A stretch of DNA of 33,491 bases from Planctomycetia bacterium (GCA_020849035.1 JADLHC010000015.1:1-33491); one strand, 5' to 3'. Shown: positions 16,868 to 25,169, counted from the stretch's first letter. Translations and numbers: made by a program. Notes: generated by a model from the letters alone, not told the origin.

Positions 16868-17821
16868 GTGACGCTTCGCCGCCTCGCCCCGTTCGGATGC
16901 CTCCTCGCGCTCGCCGCCTGCACGGCGGGCGAACGCGAACCGGAACCCGCATGGGCGCGCCCCGCCGCGGATCGCTCCGGCGAATTCTCGACCCTCAGCT
17001 ACAACGTCGCCGGGCTGCCGCAGGAAATCTCGCGCGTCGCGCCGGCCGGAAACATCCCGCTCATCAGCCCCCTCCTCAACGCCTGGGACGTCGTCCTCAC
17101 CCAGGAGGACTTCGACTGGTGGCAGCCCGGCCTCGACCGCCTCGACTTCGCGCGCTACCACGAGCGCCTCCGCGAAAAGGCCACCCACCCCTGGCGCAGC
17201 CCGCGCCACCCCGGCCCCTCCGCCGTCGGCCTCTTCGTCCCCACCCAGCGCCCCTTCCTCCAGGTCGGCGACGGCCTCGGCCTCCTCTCGCGCTTCCCGT
17301 TCGACGACGTCGCGCGCGTCCCCTGGAAGTCGTTCGGGCCGGGCTCGGGGGACGGGCTGGCGATGAAGGGGTTCTCGATGGCGCGGGTCGAGCTGGCGCC
17401 CGGGGTGACGGTGGACGTCTACAACCTGCACGCCGACGCGGGGAACGACGCGGCGGATGCGGAGGCGCGGACCGCGGGGTACCGGCAGCTCGCCGCGTTC
17501 GTCGAGGAGCGATCGCAGGGGCGCGCCGTCATCCTGGGCGGGGACACGAATCTCCACACGGGCTCCGACGAGGGGGACGCCCGCGTGTGGCGGGAGTTCC
17601 TGGGGAAGACGGGGCTGCGGGACGTTGGTGAAGCGCTGGCGTGGGACGGCAGGGGATGCATCGACAAGTTCGCGTGGCGCGACGGCGGCGGCGTCGTCCT
17701 GGCGCCGCTCGGCGCCGCCTTCGAGGCCGGCACGTTCCGCGACGGCGCCGGGCGCCCGCTCAGCGACCACGACGCGCTCTCCGTGCGCTGGCGGTGGACG
17801 GCCGCGGTCGCCCGTGAGTGA
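16868..17821 (+). CDS. Secreted EEP-family hydrolase (sphingomyelinase/nuclease-like), lipoprotein
   Basis: A 317-residue protein with a lipoprotein signal (LLALAAC, Cys18). The endonuclease/exonuclease/phosphatase fold is shown by SYNVAG (Asn46), TQED (Glu80), YNLHAD (catalytic-type His), GGDTNLH (Asp/Asn pair) and the final SDHDAL (general-base His). All catalytic positions seem intact. Members include neutral sphingomyelinases and extracellular nucleases; the substrate cannot be decided here. It acts outside the cytoplasm, anchored to a membrane. The GTG start is set by the -10 box 6 nt upstream. Confidence 0.8.
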   Translation: MTLRRLAPFGCLLALAACTAGEREPEPAWARPAADRSGEFSTLSYNVAGLPQEISRVAPAGNIPLISPLLNAWDVVLTQEDFDWWQPGLDRLDFARYHERLREKATHPWRSPRHPGPSAVGLFVPTQRPFLQVGDGLGLLSRFPFDDVARVPWKSFGPGSGDGLAMKGFSMARVELAPGVTVDVYNLHADAGNDAADAEARTAGYRQLAAFVEERSQGRAVILGGDTNLHTGSDEGDARVWREFLGKTGLRDVGEALAWDGRGCIDKFAWRDGGGVVLAPLGAAFEAGTFRDGAGRPLSDHDALSVRWRWTAAVARE

Positions 17822-17847
17822 GCCCGTCCGTCCGCGGCCCTCGCCGG

Positions 17848-17853
17848 TAGAAT
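17848..17853 (+). promoter_or_regulatory. -10 box TAGAAT, leaderless promoter
   Basis: TAGAAT ends 7 nt before GTG 17861. There is no Shine-Dalgarno, and the context closely copies the promoter at 16856. Confidence 0.55.
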
Positions 17854-17860
17854 CCGTCGC

Positions 17861-19138
17861 GTGAAGCCCTTCCGCACCGCCTCCGAGGCCCTCGCCTACC
17901 TCTCGCGATTCACCAACTACGAGCGCACGCCGCCGAAGGGACGCCGGACGCCGTACGACCTGGCGCGGATGCGGCGGCTGTGCGAGGCGCTGGGGCATCC
18001 GGAGCGGGAGTTCGCCGCGTACCACGTCACGGGGACGAAGGGCAAGGGATCCGCGGCGCATTTCCTTGCGGCGGCGTTCGGGCCAGGGACGGGGCTGTAC
18101 ACGTCGCCGCACCTGGCGTCGATGCTGGAGCGAATCCGGATCGGGGGACGGTCGATCCCGGGGAAGCGGTTTGCGGCGGTGATGTCGCGCGTCGTCGCGA
18201 AGTCGGAGACGGCGCCCGGGGAGTTCGCGACGTACTTCGAGCTGATGACGGCGGCGGCGTTCGAGGCGTTCCGGTCCTGCGGCGTGGCGGTGGTCGAGGT
18301 CGGGCTGGGAGGGCGGCTCGACGCCACCAACGTCCTGCCCGCGCCGCTGGCGTGCGGGATCACCTCGATCGACTGGGACCACATGGACCGGCTGGGCAAC
18401 ACGCTGGAGAAGATCGCGGCGGAGAAGGCCGGGATCGTCAAGGGGGGCTCGGTCGTCGTGACGGCCGAGCGGAAGCCCGGCCCGCTGGGGGTGATCGCCC
18501 GTGCGGCGCGCCGGGCGGGTTGCCGCCTGCTCGTGGTCGGCCGCGACGTCCGCATCGCGGACGCGGCCTCCGACCGGCGCGACCGATGGAGCGCGACTTT
18601 CTCCATGCCCGGTACGGAGCCGGTCCGCGTCCGCCTCGCCACCCCGGGCCGCCACCAGCTCGACAACTTCGCCGTCGCCTGGGCCATGGCGCAGTCGACC
18701 GCCCCCTTGCCCGCCTCCCGCTGGCGCGCCGCCGCCGCCGCCGCACTCCCCGGCCGCCTCCAGCTCCTCCCCGGCCGCCCCCCCGTCCTCCTCGACGTCG
18801 CCCATAATCCCGTCTCCCTCCGCGCCCTCGCCGTCCACCTGGCGCGCGCCTTTCCCCGCCGCCGGACCGCCCTCGTCTTCGGCACCTCCTCCGACAAGGA
18901 CGTCCCCGCCAACGTCGAAACCGTCGCCGGCGCCGCCGACGCCCTCTTCTTCTGCGCGGCACGCCACCCCCGCGCAGCCGACCCCCGCGACCTCGCCCGC
19001 CTCGCCGGCCGCGGACTCGCCTGCGACTCCCCCCGCGCAGCCCTCGCCGCCGCACGCCGCTTCGCCGGCCCCCGCGGCCTCGTCGCCGTCGCAGGCTCCT
19101 TCTACCTCGCGGGCGATCTCCTCCCTCTCCTGCCGTGA
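17861..19138 (+). CDS. folC: Bifunctional folylpolyglutamate / dihydrofolate synthase
   Basis: A 425-residue Mur-ligase-type enzyme that adds glutamate to folates, and in many bacteria also joins dihydropteroate to glutamate. The P-loop GTKGKGS is at 58-64. Other landmarks are TSPHLASMLERI, the catalytic GLGGRLDATNV, SIDWDHMDRLGNT, and AAEKAGIVKGG. The C-terminal glutamate-ligase domain has LDVAHNP and VFGTSSDKD. Length is normal for the family. GTG 17861 is chosen from the -10 box 7 nt upstream. The third codon position is almost entirely G or C in the second half. Confidence 0.95.
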   Translation: MKPFRTASEALAYLSRFTNYERTPPKGRRTPYDLARMRRLCEALGHPEREFAAYHVTGTKGKGSAAHFLAAAFGPGTGLYTSPHLASMLERIRIGGRSIPGKRFAAVMSRVVAKSETAPGEFATYFELMTAAAFEAFRSCGVAVVEVGLGGRLDATNVLPAPLACGITSIDWDHMDRLGNTLEKIAAEKAGIVKGGSVVVTAERKPGPLGVIARAARRAGCRLLVVGRDVRIADAASDRRDRWSATFSMPGTEPVRVRLATPGRHQLDNFAVAWAMAQSTAPLPASRWRAAAAAALPGRLQLLPGRPPVLLDVAHNPVSLRALAVHLARAFPRRRTALVFGTSSDKDVPANVETVAGAADALFFCAARHPRAADPRDLARLAGRGLACDSPRAALAAARRFAGPRGLVAVAGSFYLAGDLLPLLP

Positions 19139-19175
19139 TCTGCTCCTCAACTCGCTCCCCCCAACTCCCCGCTGC

Positions 19176-19181
19176 TACACT
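19176..19181 (+). promoter_or_regulatory. -10 box TACACT, near-leaderless promoter
   Basis: TACACT ends 9 nt before ATG 19191. The intervening bases contain no ribosome site. Confidence 0.45.
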
Positions 19182-19190
19182 CCGTCGCGC

Positions 19191-20927
19191 ATGCTCCGCT
19201 CACCCTCCCACGAAGACCTCCTCGTCGGCCGCATCGCCCTCGCCAGTGGCCTCCTCACCCGGGACAAGCTCGACGAGTGCATCCACCTCTTCGCCTCCTC
19301 CGAAACCCCGCCCTCCCTCGGCGAGGTCTTCGTCGATCGCGGCTTCCTCCGGCGCGACCAGCTCGCCATGCTCATGGCCCTCGCCGGCCGCGACCTCCCC
19401 AACGCCGCCCCCGCCGCCCCCGCCGCCGTTCCGGACTCCATGCTCGAGTCCGCCCTCTTCGGCAAGATCGCCATCCGCGAAAACCTCGTCACCCACGAAC
19501 AGCTCTTCGAGTGCCTCGACACCCAGCTGGGGCTGGAGAAGGAAGGCAAGTCCAAGCAGCTCGGGGAGATCATGGTGGAGAAAGGCCTCCTGAAGCTGGG
19601 GGACGTCTCCCGGCTGCTCAAGCTGCAGAACAAGGTCGTGATGAAATGCCCGGGGTGCGACTCCTCGTACACGATCACCGAGGAGCAGGCGCGGGCGAAG
19701 CCGAAATGCCAGAGGTGCGCCGCGGAGCTGGCGCCCGTGAAGCGGCTCGTGACGGCGCGGTCGGAGGCGCTTCCGGCGACGGGGGCGGCACAGGACTCGA
19801 TCGTCGGGAAGATGTTCAGCGGCTGCCAGGTGACGCAGCGGATCGGTCGCGGCGGGATGGCGATGGTCTACAAGGGGATGCACCTGGCGCTCGGGAAGCC
19901 GATGGCGGTGAAGATCCTGTCGGTCTCGGTGAAGGACCCCGACATGATCCAGCGCTTCGTGACGGAGGCGCGCTCGGTGGCGAAGCTGGAGCATCCGAAC
20001 ATCGTGCAGGTGTACAACGTGGGGCAGAAGTTCGGGTACACGTTCATCCTGATGCAGTACATCGAGGGGCACACGATCGCGGAGATCCTGGAGCGGCGGA
20101 AGAAGATCGCGCCGGGGCAGGCGATCAAGATCGTGCGGGAGATCGCGAAGGGGCTGGGGTACGCGCACCGGCACGGGCTGGTGCACCGGGACGTGAAGCC
20201 GGACAACGTGTTCATCACGGCGGACGGCGAGGTGAAGGTCGGGGACTTCGGGCTGGCGATCGAGTCGCGGAAAGTGAGGAAGACGGACACGATCACGGGG
20301 ACGCCGTACTACATGCCGCCGGAGCAGTGGCGGGGCGACGCGCAGGACGGCAGGAGCGACATCTACGCGCTGGGTGTGACGTTCTACTACCTCGTCACGG
20401 GGCGGCGGCCGTTCGAGGGCGAGGGGCCCATGATCCTGATGGAGCAGCACATGCACGAGCGCCCGAGGCCGCCCTCGGCCGTCAACCCGGACATCCCGGC
20501 GGGTGTTTCGGCGGTGGTCATGAAGATGCTGGCGAAGCGTCCTGAGGACCGCTACCAGGACGCGGACGAGCTGCTGGCGGACCTCGAGCGGGTGGAGAGC
20601 GGCCGGGAGCCGGCCGCGCCGCCGGACCCGACGGAGATGGTGAGGTGCCGCTTCTGCCAGACGATGAACAAGCCGGCGGCGAAGAAGTGTTCGGACTGCG
20701 GGGAGTACCTCGGGGCGCACATCGAGATGCTCCTGATGGACAACGAGTTCCAGTGCCCGAAGTGCCGCAACGCGGTGACGCTCGGAGCGCGGATGTGCGA
20801 GGGGTGCGGAACGGTTTTCTGCAAGTCGTGCAAGCTGGCGCCGGTGAGGAAGGGAACGGAGTTCTGCGAGGAGCACCAGGAACCCCCTCCGCAGTTTCCG
20901 GAGCGCCGGCAGGTGCGGCGCCGGTAG
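19191..20927 (+). CDS. Ser/Thr protein kinase with GspE-N-like repeats and zinc ribbons
   Basis: A 578-residue cytoplasmic protein. Residues 10-62 and 85-145 are two copies of a helical motif (GRIALASGLLTRDKL; GKIAIRENLVTHEQL) resembling the N-terminal domain of type II secretion ATPases (GspE-N/MshEN). A zinc ribbon, CPGC at 153-156 and CQRC at 173-176, comes next. The kinase domain spans about 210-470: Gly loop GRGGMAMVYKG, Lys241, HRDVKPDN (Asp334), DFG (352-354), and TGTPYYMPPEQW. At least two more Cys4 ribbons follow at about 486-503 and 522-547. No transmembrane helix is seen, unlike PknB types. The MshEN-like part may bind a nucleotide such as c-di-GMP, a role known in other proteins but only inferred here. 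Confidence 0.9.
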   Translation: MLRSPSHEDLLVGRIALASGLLTRDKLDECIHLFASSETPPSLGEVFVDRGFLRRDQLAMLMALAGRDLPNAAPAAPAAVPDSMLESALFGKIAIRENLVTHEQLFECLDTQLGLEKEGKSKQLGEIMVEKGLLKLGDVSRLLKLQNKVVMKCPGCDSSYTITEEQARAKPKCQRCAAELAPVKRLVTARSEALPATGAAQDSIVGKMFSGCQVTQRIGRGGMAMVYKGMHLALGKPMAVKILSVSVKDPDMIQRFVTEARSVAKLEHPNIVQVYNVGQKFGYTFILMQYIEGHTIAEILERRKKIAPGQAIKIVREIAKGLGYAHRHGLVHRDVKPDNVFITADGEVKVGDFGLAIESRKVRKTDTITGTPYYMPPEQWRGDAQDGRSDIYALGVTFYYLVTGRRPFEGEGPMILMEQHMHERPRPPSAVNPDIPAGVSAVVMKMLAKRPEDRYQDADELLADLERVESGREPAAPPDPTEMVRCRFCQTMNKPAAKKCSDCGEYLGAHIEMLLMDNEFQCPKCRNAVTLGARMCEGCGTVFCKSCKLAPVRKGTEFCEEHQEPPPQFPERRQVRRR

Positions 20928-21005
20928 CCGGCGGCCCCCCCCTGTCCTGCCGGCGCGCGTTGTGTTCTAATCCCCGGACAGCGCAGGCCGCTTCCATGAA
21001 TGGCC

Positions 21006-21084
21006 CGGGGTGTAGCGCAGCCTGGTTCAGCGCGCCACGCTTGGGACGTGGAGGTCGGCGGTTCGAATCCGCCCACCCCGACCA
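21006..21084 (+). tRNA. tRNA-Pro (anticodon TGG)
   Basis: A full cloverleaf can be drawn. The acceptor stem CGGGGTG pairs with CACCCCG, the D stem is GCGC/GCGC, and the anticodon stem CCACG/CGTGG encloses CTTGGGA with TGG at 21042-21044. The T stem GGCGG/CCGCC has loop TTCGAAT. Discriminator A is followed by an encoded CCA. The YqeY gene follows 25 bp downstream. Confidence 0.97.
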
Positions 21085-21109
21085 TTCACGGGAGGCCAGG
21101 GAGGACGGG

Positions 21110-21565
21110 ATGGGGATGAAGCAGAGGATTGCGGACGACATGAAGGCCGCGATGAAGGCGAAGGAGCAGGCGCGGCTGGACGCGCTGCGGATGATCAAGG
21201 CGGCGCTGATGGCGAAGGAAGTCGCGACGGGGGCGTTCAAGGAGCTGACGGAAGCCGAAGAGATCGCGGTGGTGCAGACGCTGGTGAAGCAGCGGCGGGA
21301 CTCGATCGAGCAGTACGCGAGGGCGGGGCGCGCGGATCTGGCGTCGAAGGAGGAGGCGGACCTGAAGATCGCGGAGGCGTACCTGCCGGCTGCGCCGTCG
21401 GACGCGGAGGTGGCGGCGGCGATCGAGGCGGCGGTGGCGGAGACCGGCGCCGCGGGGCCGAAGGACATGGGGAAGGTGATGAAGGCGCTGAAGGACAAGC
21501 TGGCCGGGAAGACGGTGGACGGCGGGGCGCTGTCGGCGAAGGTCAAAGCGCGGCTGGGCGGGTAG
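21110..21565 (+). CDS. YqeY/GatB-like domain protein
   Basis: A 151-residue protein covering the whole YqeY family: MKQRIADDMKAAMKAKEQARLDALRM at the start, KQRRDSIEQYARAGRADLASKEEADL in the middle, and a C-terminal GatB-tail-like domain with GPKDMGKVMKALKDKLAGK. The C-terminal part is homologous to the tail of the amidotransferase GatB and may bind tRNA; the family role is not settled. GAGGA lies 5 nt before ATG 21110. A second ATG at 21116 is possible. It lies directly after tRNA-Pro, perhaps on one transcript. Confidence 0.9.
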   Translation: MGMKQRIADDMKAAMKAKEQARLDALRMIKAALMAKEVATGAFKELTEAEEIAVVQTLVKQRRDSIEQYARAGRADLASKEEADLKIAEAYLPAAPSDAEVAAAIEAAVAETGAAGPKDMGKVMKALKDKLAGKTVDGGALSAKVKARLGG

Positions 21566-21595
21566 GCGCCCCACACCGGGGCCCCGGGCCCGTAT

Positions 21596-21601
21596 TACCC
21601 T
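21596..21601 (+). promoter_or_regulatory. Possible -10 box TACCCT for the thioredoxin-TPR pair
   Basis: TACCCT (within TATTACCCT) lies 46 nt before ATG 21648, leaving a leader of about 40 nt with AGGAG as ribosome site. It is the same hexamer as before Sec protein A (4045). Confidence 0.35.
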
Positions 21602-21647
21602 CTGACGGGGGGCGTGGCCGGCGCTTCCGGCGAAGCAGGAGTCCGAG

Positions 21648-22685
21648 ATGACGAGGGTCGTGCTGTCCGTGCTTCTGGCTGCGGCGGCGAGCGGAGCCGC
21701 GCTCGCGGGCGGGCCGGAGTGGATCGAGAACGACTACGACAAGGCGGTGGCCCGGGCGAAGGAGGCCGGCAAGCTGGTGCACGTCCACTGGCGGCGGGAG
21801 GGCTGCCGGTGGTGCGCCGACCTGCAGGAGAAGACGCTGGCCGCCGACGAGGTGGCGGCGTTCCTCGCGGAGACGTTCGTGAACGTGCGCATGGACCGCG
21901 AGAAGTACCCGCAGCTCGCGCAGCGCTTCCGCGTCGAGTCGACGCCGGACACCCAGTTCCTCGCGCCGGACGGGCGCCTGATCCGCCGCGTCACGGGCTT
22001 CCTTCCGGCCGCGGAGTTCCTCGCCGAGGCAAAGGCGGTGCCGGGGGCGTGGAAGCGGATGCAGGAGCTGGAGGCGGCGCTGGCTGCGAACGCGGCGGAC
22101 GCCGCGACGCGGCTGGAGCTGGGGCGCCTGCTGGCCGGCGGGGGGGACCTCGACGGGGCGGAGAAGCACCTGCGCGCGGCGGCCGAGGCGGACAAGGACA
22201 ACGCGGCGGGGGCCGCGCTCGAGGCGTGGTGGACGCTCGCCGAAGCCGTCATGAGGGAGGAGAAGCCGGACGTCGGGAAGGCGAAGGAAGCGCTGGGCAA
22301 GGTGCAGGAGCTCGACCCGAAGAACGAGAAAGGGCGGCTGGACGACGCCTCCGTCCTGCTCGCGAGGATCCAGCTGAACTCGGACCCGAAGGGGGCCCGG
22401 GAGGCGCTGGAGAAGGTGGCCGCGGACTGGCCGGGCACGGACGGGGCCGCCGAGGCGGCGTTTGTCCTTGCGGCGGCGATCCTCGCGGAGATCGATCGCG
22501 ACTACGACGCGGCCGAGGCCGCGCTGAAGAAGCTCGCCGCCGACCGGCCTGACGACCCGTGGGCAAAGCGGGTCCCCTTGGCGCTCGAGCAGCTTGCGGT
22601 CATGCGCAAGGAGAGCCCGCCGGCGCCGAAGAAGGACACCCCCAAGGACACGCCCCCGGAGACACCCGGGGAAACCCCGAAATAG
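21648..22685 (+). CDS. Secreted thioredoxin-like / TPR protein, Cys form (CRWC)
   Basis: A 345-residue protein with a signal peptide (about 1-20). A thioredoxin-like domain follows, with CRWC at 53-56 inside HVHWRREGCRWCADLQ and cis-Pro loop STPDTQFLAPDGR. From about residue 120, helical TPR-like repeats run to a Pro/Thr/Lys tail. It is the Cys counterpart of the Sec gene that begins 11 bp downstream (22697). The two share the same layout: signal, WxxDYxKAxAxAKExGxLV, xxC, FVN, PDTxF, TPR. ATG 21648 has AGGAG 6 nt upstream. It is a likely periplasmic disulfide oxidoreductase or reductase whose TPR part may bind a client. Confidence 0.85.
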   Translation: MTRVVLSVLLAAAASGAALAGGPEWIENDYDKAVARAKEAGKLVHVHWRREGCRWCADLQEKTLAADEVAAFLAETFVNVRMDREKYPQLAQRFRVESTPDTQFLAPDGRLIRRVTGFLPAAEFLAEAKAVPGAWKRMQELEAALAANAADAATRLELGRLLAGGGDLDGAEKHLRAAAEADKDNAAGAALEAWWTLAEAVMREEKPDVGKAKEALGKVQELDPKNEKGRLDDASVLLARIQLNSDPKGAREALEKVAADWPGTDGAAEAAFVLAAAILAEIDRDYDAAEAALKKLAADRPDDPWAKRVPLALEQLAVMRKESPPAPKKDTPKDTPPETPGETPK

Positions 22686-22696
22686 GGAGAGCCGTC

Positions 22697-23629
22697 ATGA
22701 GACCGATCGCCTGGACCGCCGCCTTCCTCGCCGCCGCCATCGCGCGCGCCGAGGGCGTCGATTGGGAAACCGACTACGCCAAGGGCATCGCCAAAGCGAA
22801 GGAGACCGGCCGCCTCGTCCAGGTGCACTTCACCGCGGACTGGTGAGGGGCCTGCAAGACCATGGATACGGATACGTATCACAACGCCGAGATCGCGAAG
22901 TACCTGAACGAGAACTTCGTCAACATCCTCATCGACACGGACAAGGACGGCGACACCGCGAAGAAATTCAAGGTCCGCGCCATTCCCGACACCCGCTTCA
23001 TCGATTCCGCGGAGAACGAGCTTCTCCGCATCGTCGGCCACCGCGCCGACTTCTTCGACCAGGTCCGGACCCTGGGCGAAATCTCGGCGGTCGAGAAGTC
23101 GCTGAAGGACAAGCCGGACGACATCCCGACGATGCTCGCCGCTTCCGACGTGTACCAGAAACTCGGCCGCATCAAGGAGTCGATCGACCTGCTCGAGAAG
23201 GTCGCCGAGAAGGACACGGGCAACGCGTCCGGCCGCCTCGAGGAGGCCTTCTACAAGCTCGGCCTCGCGCAGCTCAAGGCAGGCCACGGCGAGCGGGCCG
23301 AGGCCGCCTGGGCCCAGGTGGGTCGGCTCGACCCCGAGAACAAGAAGGGCTGGTTCGACGACATCCAGTTCGACCGCTGCCGCCGCCAGTGCGACGAGCA
23401 GGACTGGCTCGGCGCCGAGCGCTCCCTCGACGAGTTCCTCAAGCGCTTCCCCGACAGCGAACACGCGGCCGAGGCCAGGTACCAGCTCGGCATGGCGCTG
23501 TTCTTCAACGAGAAGCGCGAGGACGCGGTGTCGGTGTGGAAGGACCTGATCCGCGAGAAGCCGGGGACGGACGCGGCGAAGAAGGCGGAGAAGGGGCTGA
23601 AGTACGCGGAGAAGAAAAAGAAGAAGTAG
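22697..23629 (+). CDS. Secreted thioredoxin-like / TPR selenoprotein B (UGAC active site)
   Basis: Read through TGA 22844-22846, this is a 310-residue protein with Sec50. The active site HFTADW-U-GACKTMD lines up directly with the thioredoxin WCGPCK motif, so U replaces the catalytic first Cys and C53 is the resolving Cys. A signal peptide (about 1-18) precedes it. The cis-Pro loop RAIPDTRFI (Pro97) follows, then TPR-like repeats (for example DVYQKLGRIKESIDLLEKV, SLDEFLKRFPDSEHAAEARYQLG) and a poly-Lys end. GGGAG precedes ATG 22697. It follows its Cys paralogue by 11 bp, so the two form an operon, closed by a strong terminator at 23647. Conventional calling would drop the first 54 codons and start at ATG 22862. 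Confidence 0.92.
22865..22880 (+). promoter_or_regulatory. Bacterial SECIS hairpin for U50 of protein B
   Basis: GATAC (22865-22869) pairs with GTATC (22876-22880) around the 6-nt loop GGATAC. The loop starts 24 nt after the TGA and opens with GG, as in the other two elements. This stem is weaker (5 bp) but the position is the same. Confidence 0.65.
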
Positions 23630-23646
23630 GCGGCGCGAGGACCCCG

Positions 23647-23679
23647 CGGCCCCGGCCCCCGGCCGGGGCCGTTTCGTTT
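23647..23679 (+). terminator. Rho-independent terminator after the thioredoxin-TPR pair
   Basis: An 11-bp perfect GC stem (23647-23657 with 23661-23671) with loop CCC is followed by TTTCGTTT. The same kind of tail follows the terminator at 5018. Confidence 0.85.
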
Positions 23680-23700
23680 GGGGGGCGCCGCACGGCGCGA

Positions 23701-23706
23701 TAGGAT
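23701..23706 (+). promoter_or_regulatory. -10 box TAGGAT for gmhB-like gene
   Basis: TAGGAT lies 28 nt before ATG 23735, giving a short leader with GAGGAGGGAGG as ribosome site. Confidence 0.4.
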
Positions 23707-23734
23707 CGGGGAGCGCCACAGAGGAGGGAGGATC

Positions 23735-24358
23735 ATGCCGCGCCCCGCCGTGTTCCTGGACCGCGACGGCGTGCTCTGCGAGGACCGCGCGGACTACGTG
23801 AAGAGCTGGGACGAGTGGCGGTGGGTGCCGGGCGCGCGCGAGGGGGCGGCCGCCCTGGCGGAGGCCGGGAAGGCGCTCGTCGTCGTCTCGAACCAGGCGT
23901 GCATCGGCAAGGGGCTCGTCACGCGCGCGACGGTCGACGACATCCACGCCCGCGTCCGCGAGGGGCTCGCGGCGGCGGGCGCGCCGCTGGCGGGGCTCTA
24001 CCTCTGCCCGCACACCGACGCCGACCAGTGCGCGTGCCGCAAGCCGAAACCGGGCCTGCTCCTCCAGGCCGCACGGGACCTCGACCTCGACCTCGCCGCC
24101 TCCACCTTCGTCGGCGACGCCCTCCGCGACGGCGACGCCGCCCACGCCGCAGGCACCCGCTTCGTCCTCGTCTGCACCGGCCAGGGAATGCGCTCGCTCG
24201 AGATCCTGAAGCACAGCGCCGAGGAGTCCGACCGCCCGCAGCGCTTCCACGTCGCCCGCGACCTCCCCCAGGCGGCGAAGATGATCCTCAAGTGGGACCG
24301 CACGGGGTACGCGCGCCCGCCTGAATACGGCGCCGCGCACCGCGACGACGCGGACTAG
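23735..24358 (+). CDS. gmhB: HAD-IIIA phosphatase, heptose-1,7-bisphosphate 7-phosphatase-like
   Basis: A 207-residue HAD enzyme. The nucleophile motif FLDRDGVL is at 7-14 (Asp9, Asp11). Motif II is VVVSNQACIGKG, and the zinc-binding loop CPHTDADQCACRKPKPG (CxH, then CxC) is characteristic of GmhB. Motif IV is FVGDALRDGDAAHAAG. GmhB removes the 7-phosphate from heptose bisphosphate in the ADP-heptose pathway for LPS; related enzymes act on histidinol phosphate or other sugars. No other heptose gene is nearby, so the substrate is inferred. ATG 23735 has an excellent GGAGG. Its stop overlaps the stop of the convergent membrane protein gene. Confidence 0.85.
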   Translation: MPRPAVFLDRDGVLCEDRADYVKSWDEWRWVPGAREGAAALAEAGKALVVVSNQACIGKGLVTRATVDDIHARVREGLAAAGAPLAGLYLCPHTDADQCACRKPKPGLLLQAARDLDLDLAASTFVGDALRDGDAAHAAGTRFVLVCTGQGMRSLEILKHSAEESDRPQRFHVARDLPQAAKMILKWDRTGYARPPEYGAAHRDDAD

Positions 24359-24783
24359 GACGCCGCCTTCCTCTCGCCGCGCTTCAGGCCCGCCTGCTCC
24401 AGCCGCGCGACGACGGCGTCGCCGTTGCCGCGGTAGCGGAGGAAGAGCCCGCGGAAGGGGTCGAGCGGCGAGGGATGCTCGAAGGGCGAGAGGTGGACGC
24501 CGATGCGGTGGGGGTAGAAGCGGCGGAAGCGGGACCAGGGGGCGCGCGAGGTAAGGCCGAGGAAGCGGACGGCGACGTCGTCGGCGCCGAGCTCGTAGGA
24601 GGTGGGAAGGACCCATTTCGCCAGCGAGAGAGGGAGGAGCACGGCGGCGAGCCAGCCGAGGTCGCCGAAGACGGCGAAGAAGAGGGCGACGACGGCGGCG
24701 ACGAAGAGGACCTTGGCGACGGCGGCGGGGCCGTCGTCCCGCAGGGGCCAGGCGGTCCAGCGGAGCGCCTCCGGCGCGTTCAT
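24355..24783 (-). CDS. Small membrane protein
   Basis: A 142-residue protein of unknown function. Two adjacent hydrophobic helices lie near residues 20-58 (VAKVLFVAAVVALFFAVF, then LGWLAAVLLPLSLAKWVLP). A basic cytoplasmic-type tail follows, with YELGADDVAVRFLGL and Arg-rich RFRRFYPHRIGVHL, which resembles small PH-like membrane proteins. The start overlaps the ridA stop (ATGA), so translation is coupled. Its own stop codon overlaps the convergent gmhB stop. Confidence 0.7.
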   Translation of the reverse strand: MNAPEALRWTAWPLRDDGPAAVAKVLFVAAVVALFFAVFGDLGWLAAVLLPLSLAKWVLPTSYELGADDVAVRFLGLTSRAPWSRFRRFYPHRIGVHLSPFEHPSPLDPFRGLFLRYRGNGDAVVARLEQAGLKRGERKAAS

Positions 24784-25160
24784 GCGCGGGCGACGACGTC
24801 GATCTCGACGGCCGCGTCCTTGGGGAGGCGCGCGGCCTGCACGGTGGCGCGGGCCGGCGGATCCTTGGGGAAGAACTCGCCGTAGACGGCGTTCATGGCG
24901 GCGAAGTCGTTCATGTCCTTGAGGTAGACCGTCGTCTTGACGACGCGGTCGAGGCCGCTTCCGGCCGCCGCGAGGACGGCCTTGAGGTTCTCGAGGACGC
25001 GGCGTGTCTGGGCGCCGACGTCGCCGGCGACCATCTGGCCGGTGGCGGGGTCGAGGGGGATCTGGCCGGAGCAGAAGACCCAGCCGTCGGCGACGACGGC
25101 CTGGGAGTACGGGCCGATCGCCGCGGGGGCGCCGGTGGTGCTGACGGTTTTGCGGTTCAT
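24780..25160 (-). CDS. ridA: RidA family enamine/imine deaminase
   Basis: A 126-residue protein of the RidA/YjgF family. These trimers hydrolyse reactive enamine or imine intermediates formed by PLP enzymes. Signature parts are AIGPYSQAVVADGWVFCSGQIPLDP, VVKTTVYLKDMNDFAAMNAVY, and the Arg-containing ARATVQAARLPKDAAVEID; the substrate Arg is kept. A TAGAAT box lies 9 nt before ATG 25160 and overlaps the stop of the gene upstream. The gene may therefore have its own leaderless promoter as well as operon transcription. Confidence 0.93.
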   Translation of the reverse strand: MNRKTVSTTGAPAAIGPYSQAVVADGWVFCSGQIPLDPATGQMVAGDVGAQTRRVLENLKAVLAAAGSGLDRVVKTTVYLKDMNDFAAMNAVYGEFFPKDPPARATVQAARLPKDAAVEIDVVARA

Positions 25161-25169
25161 GGTCGCGGG

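Noticed and set aside
21566..21595. CCGGGGCCCCGG palindrome after yqeY as a terminator
   Set aside because: It has no loop room in the centre and no U tract.
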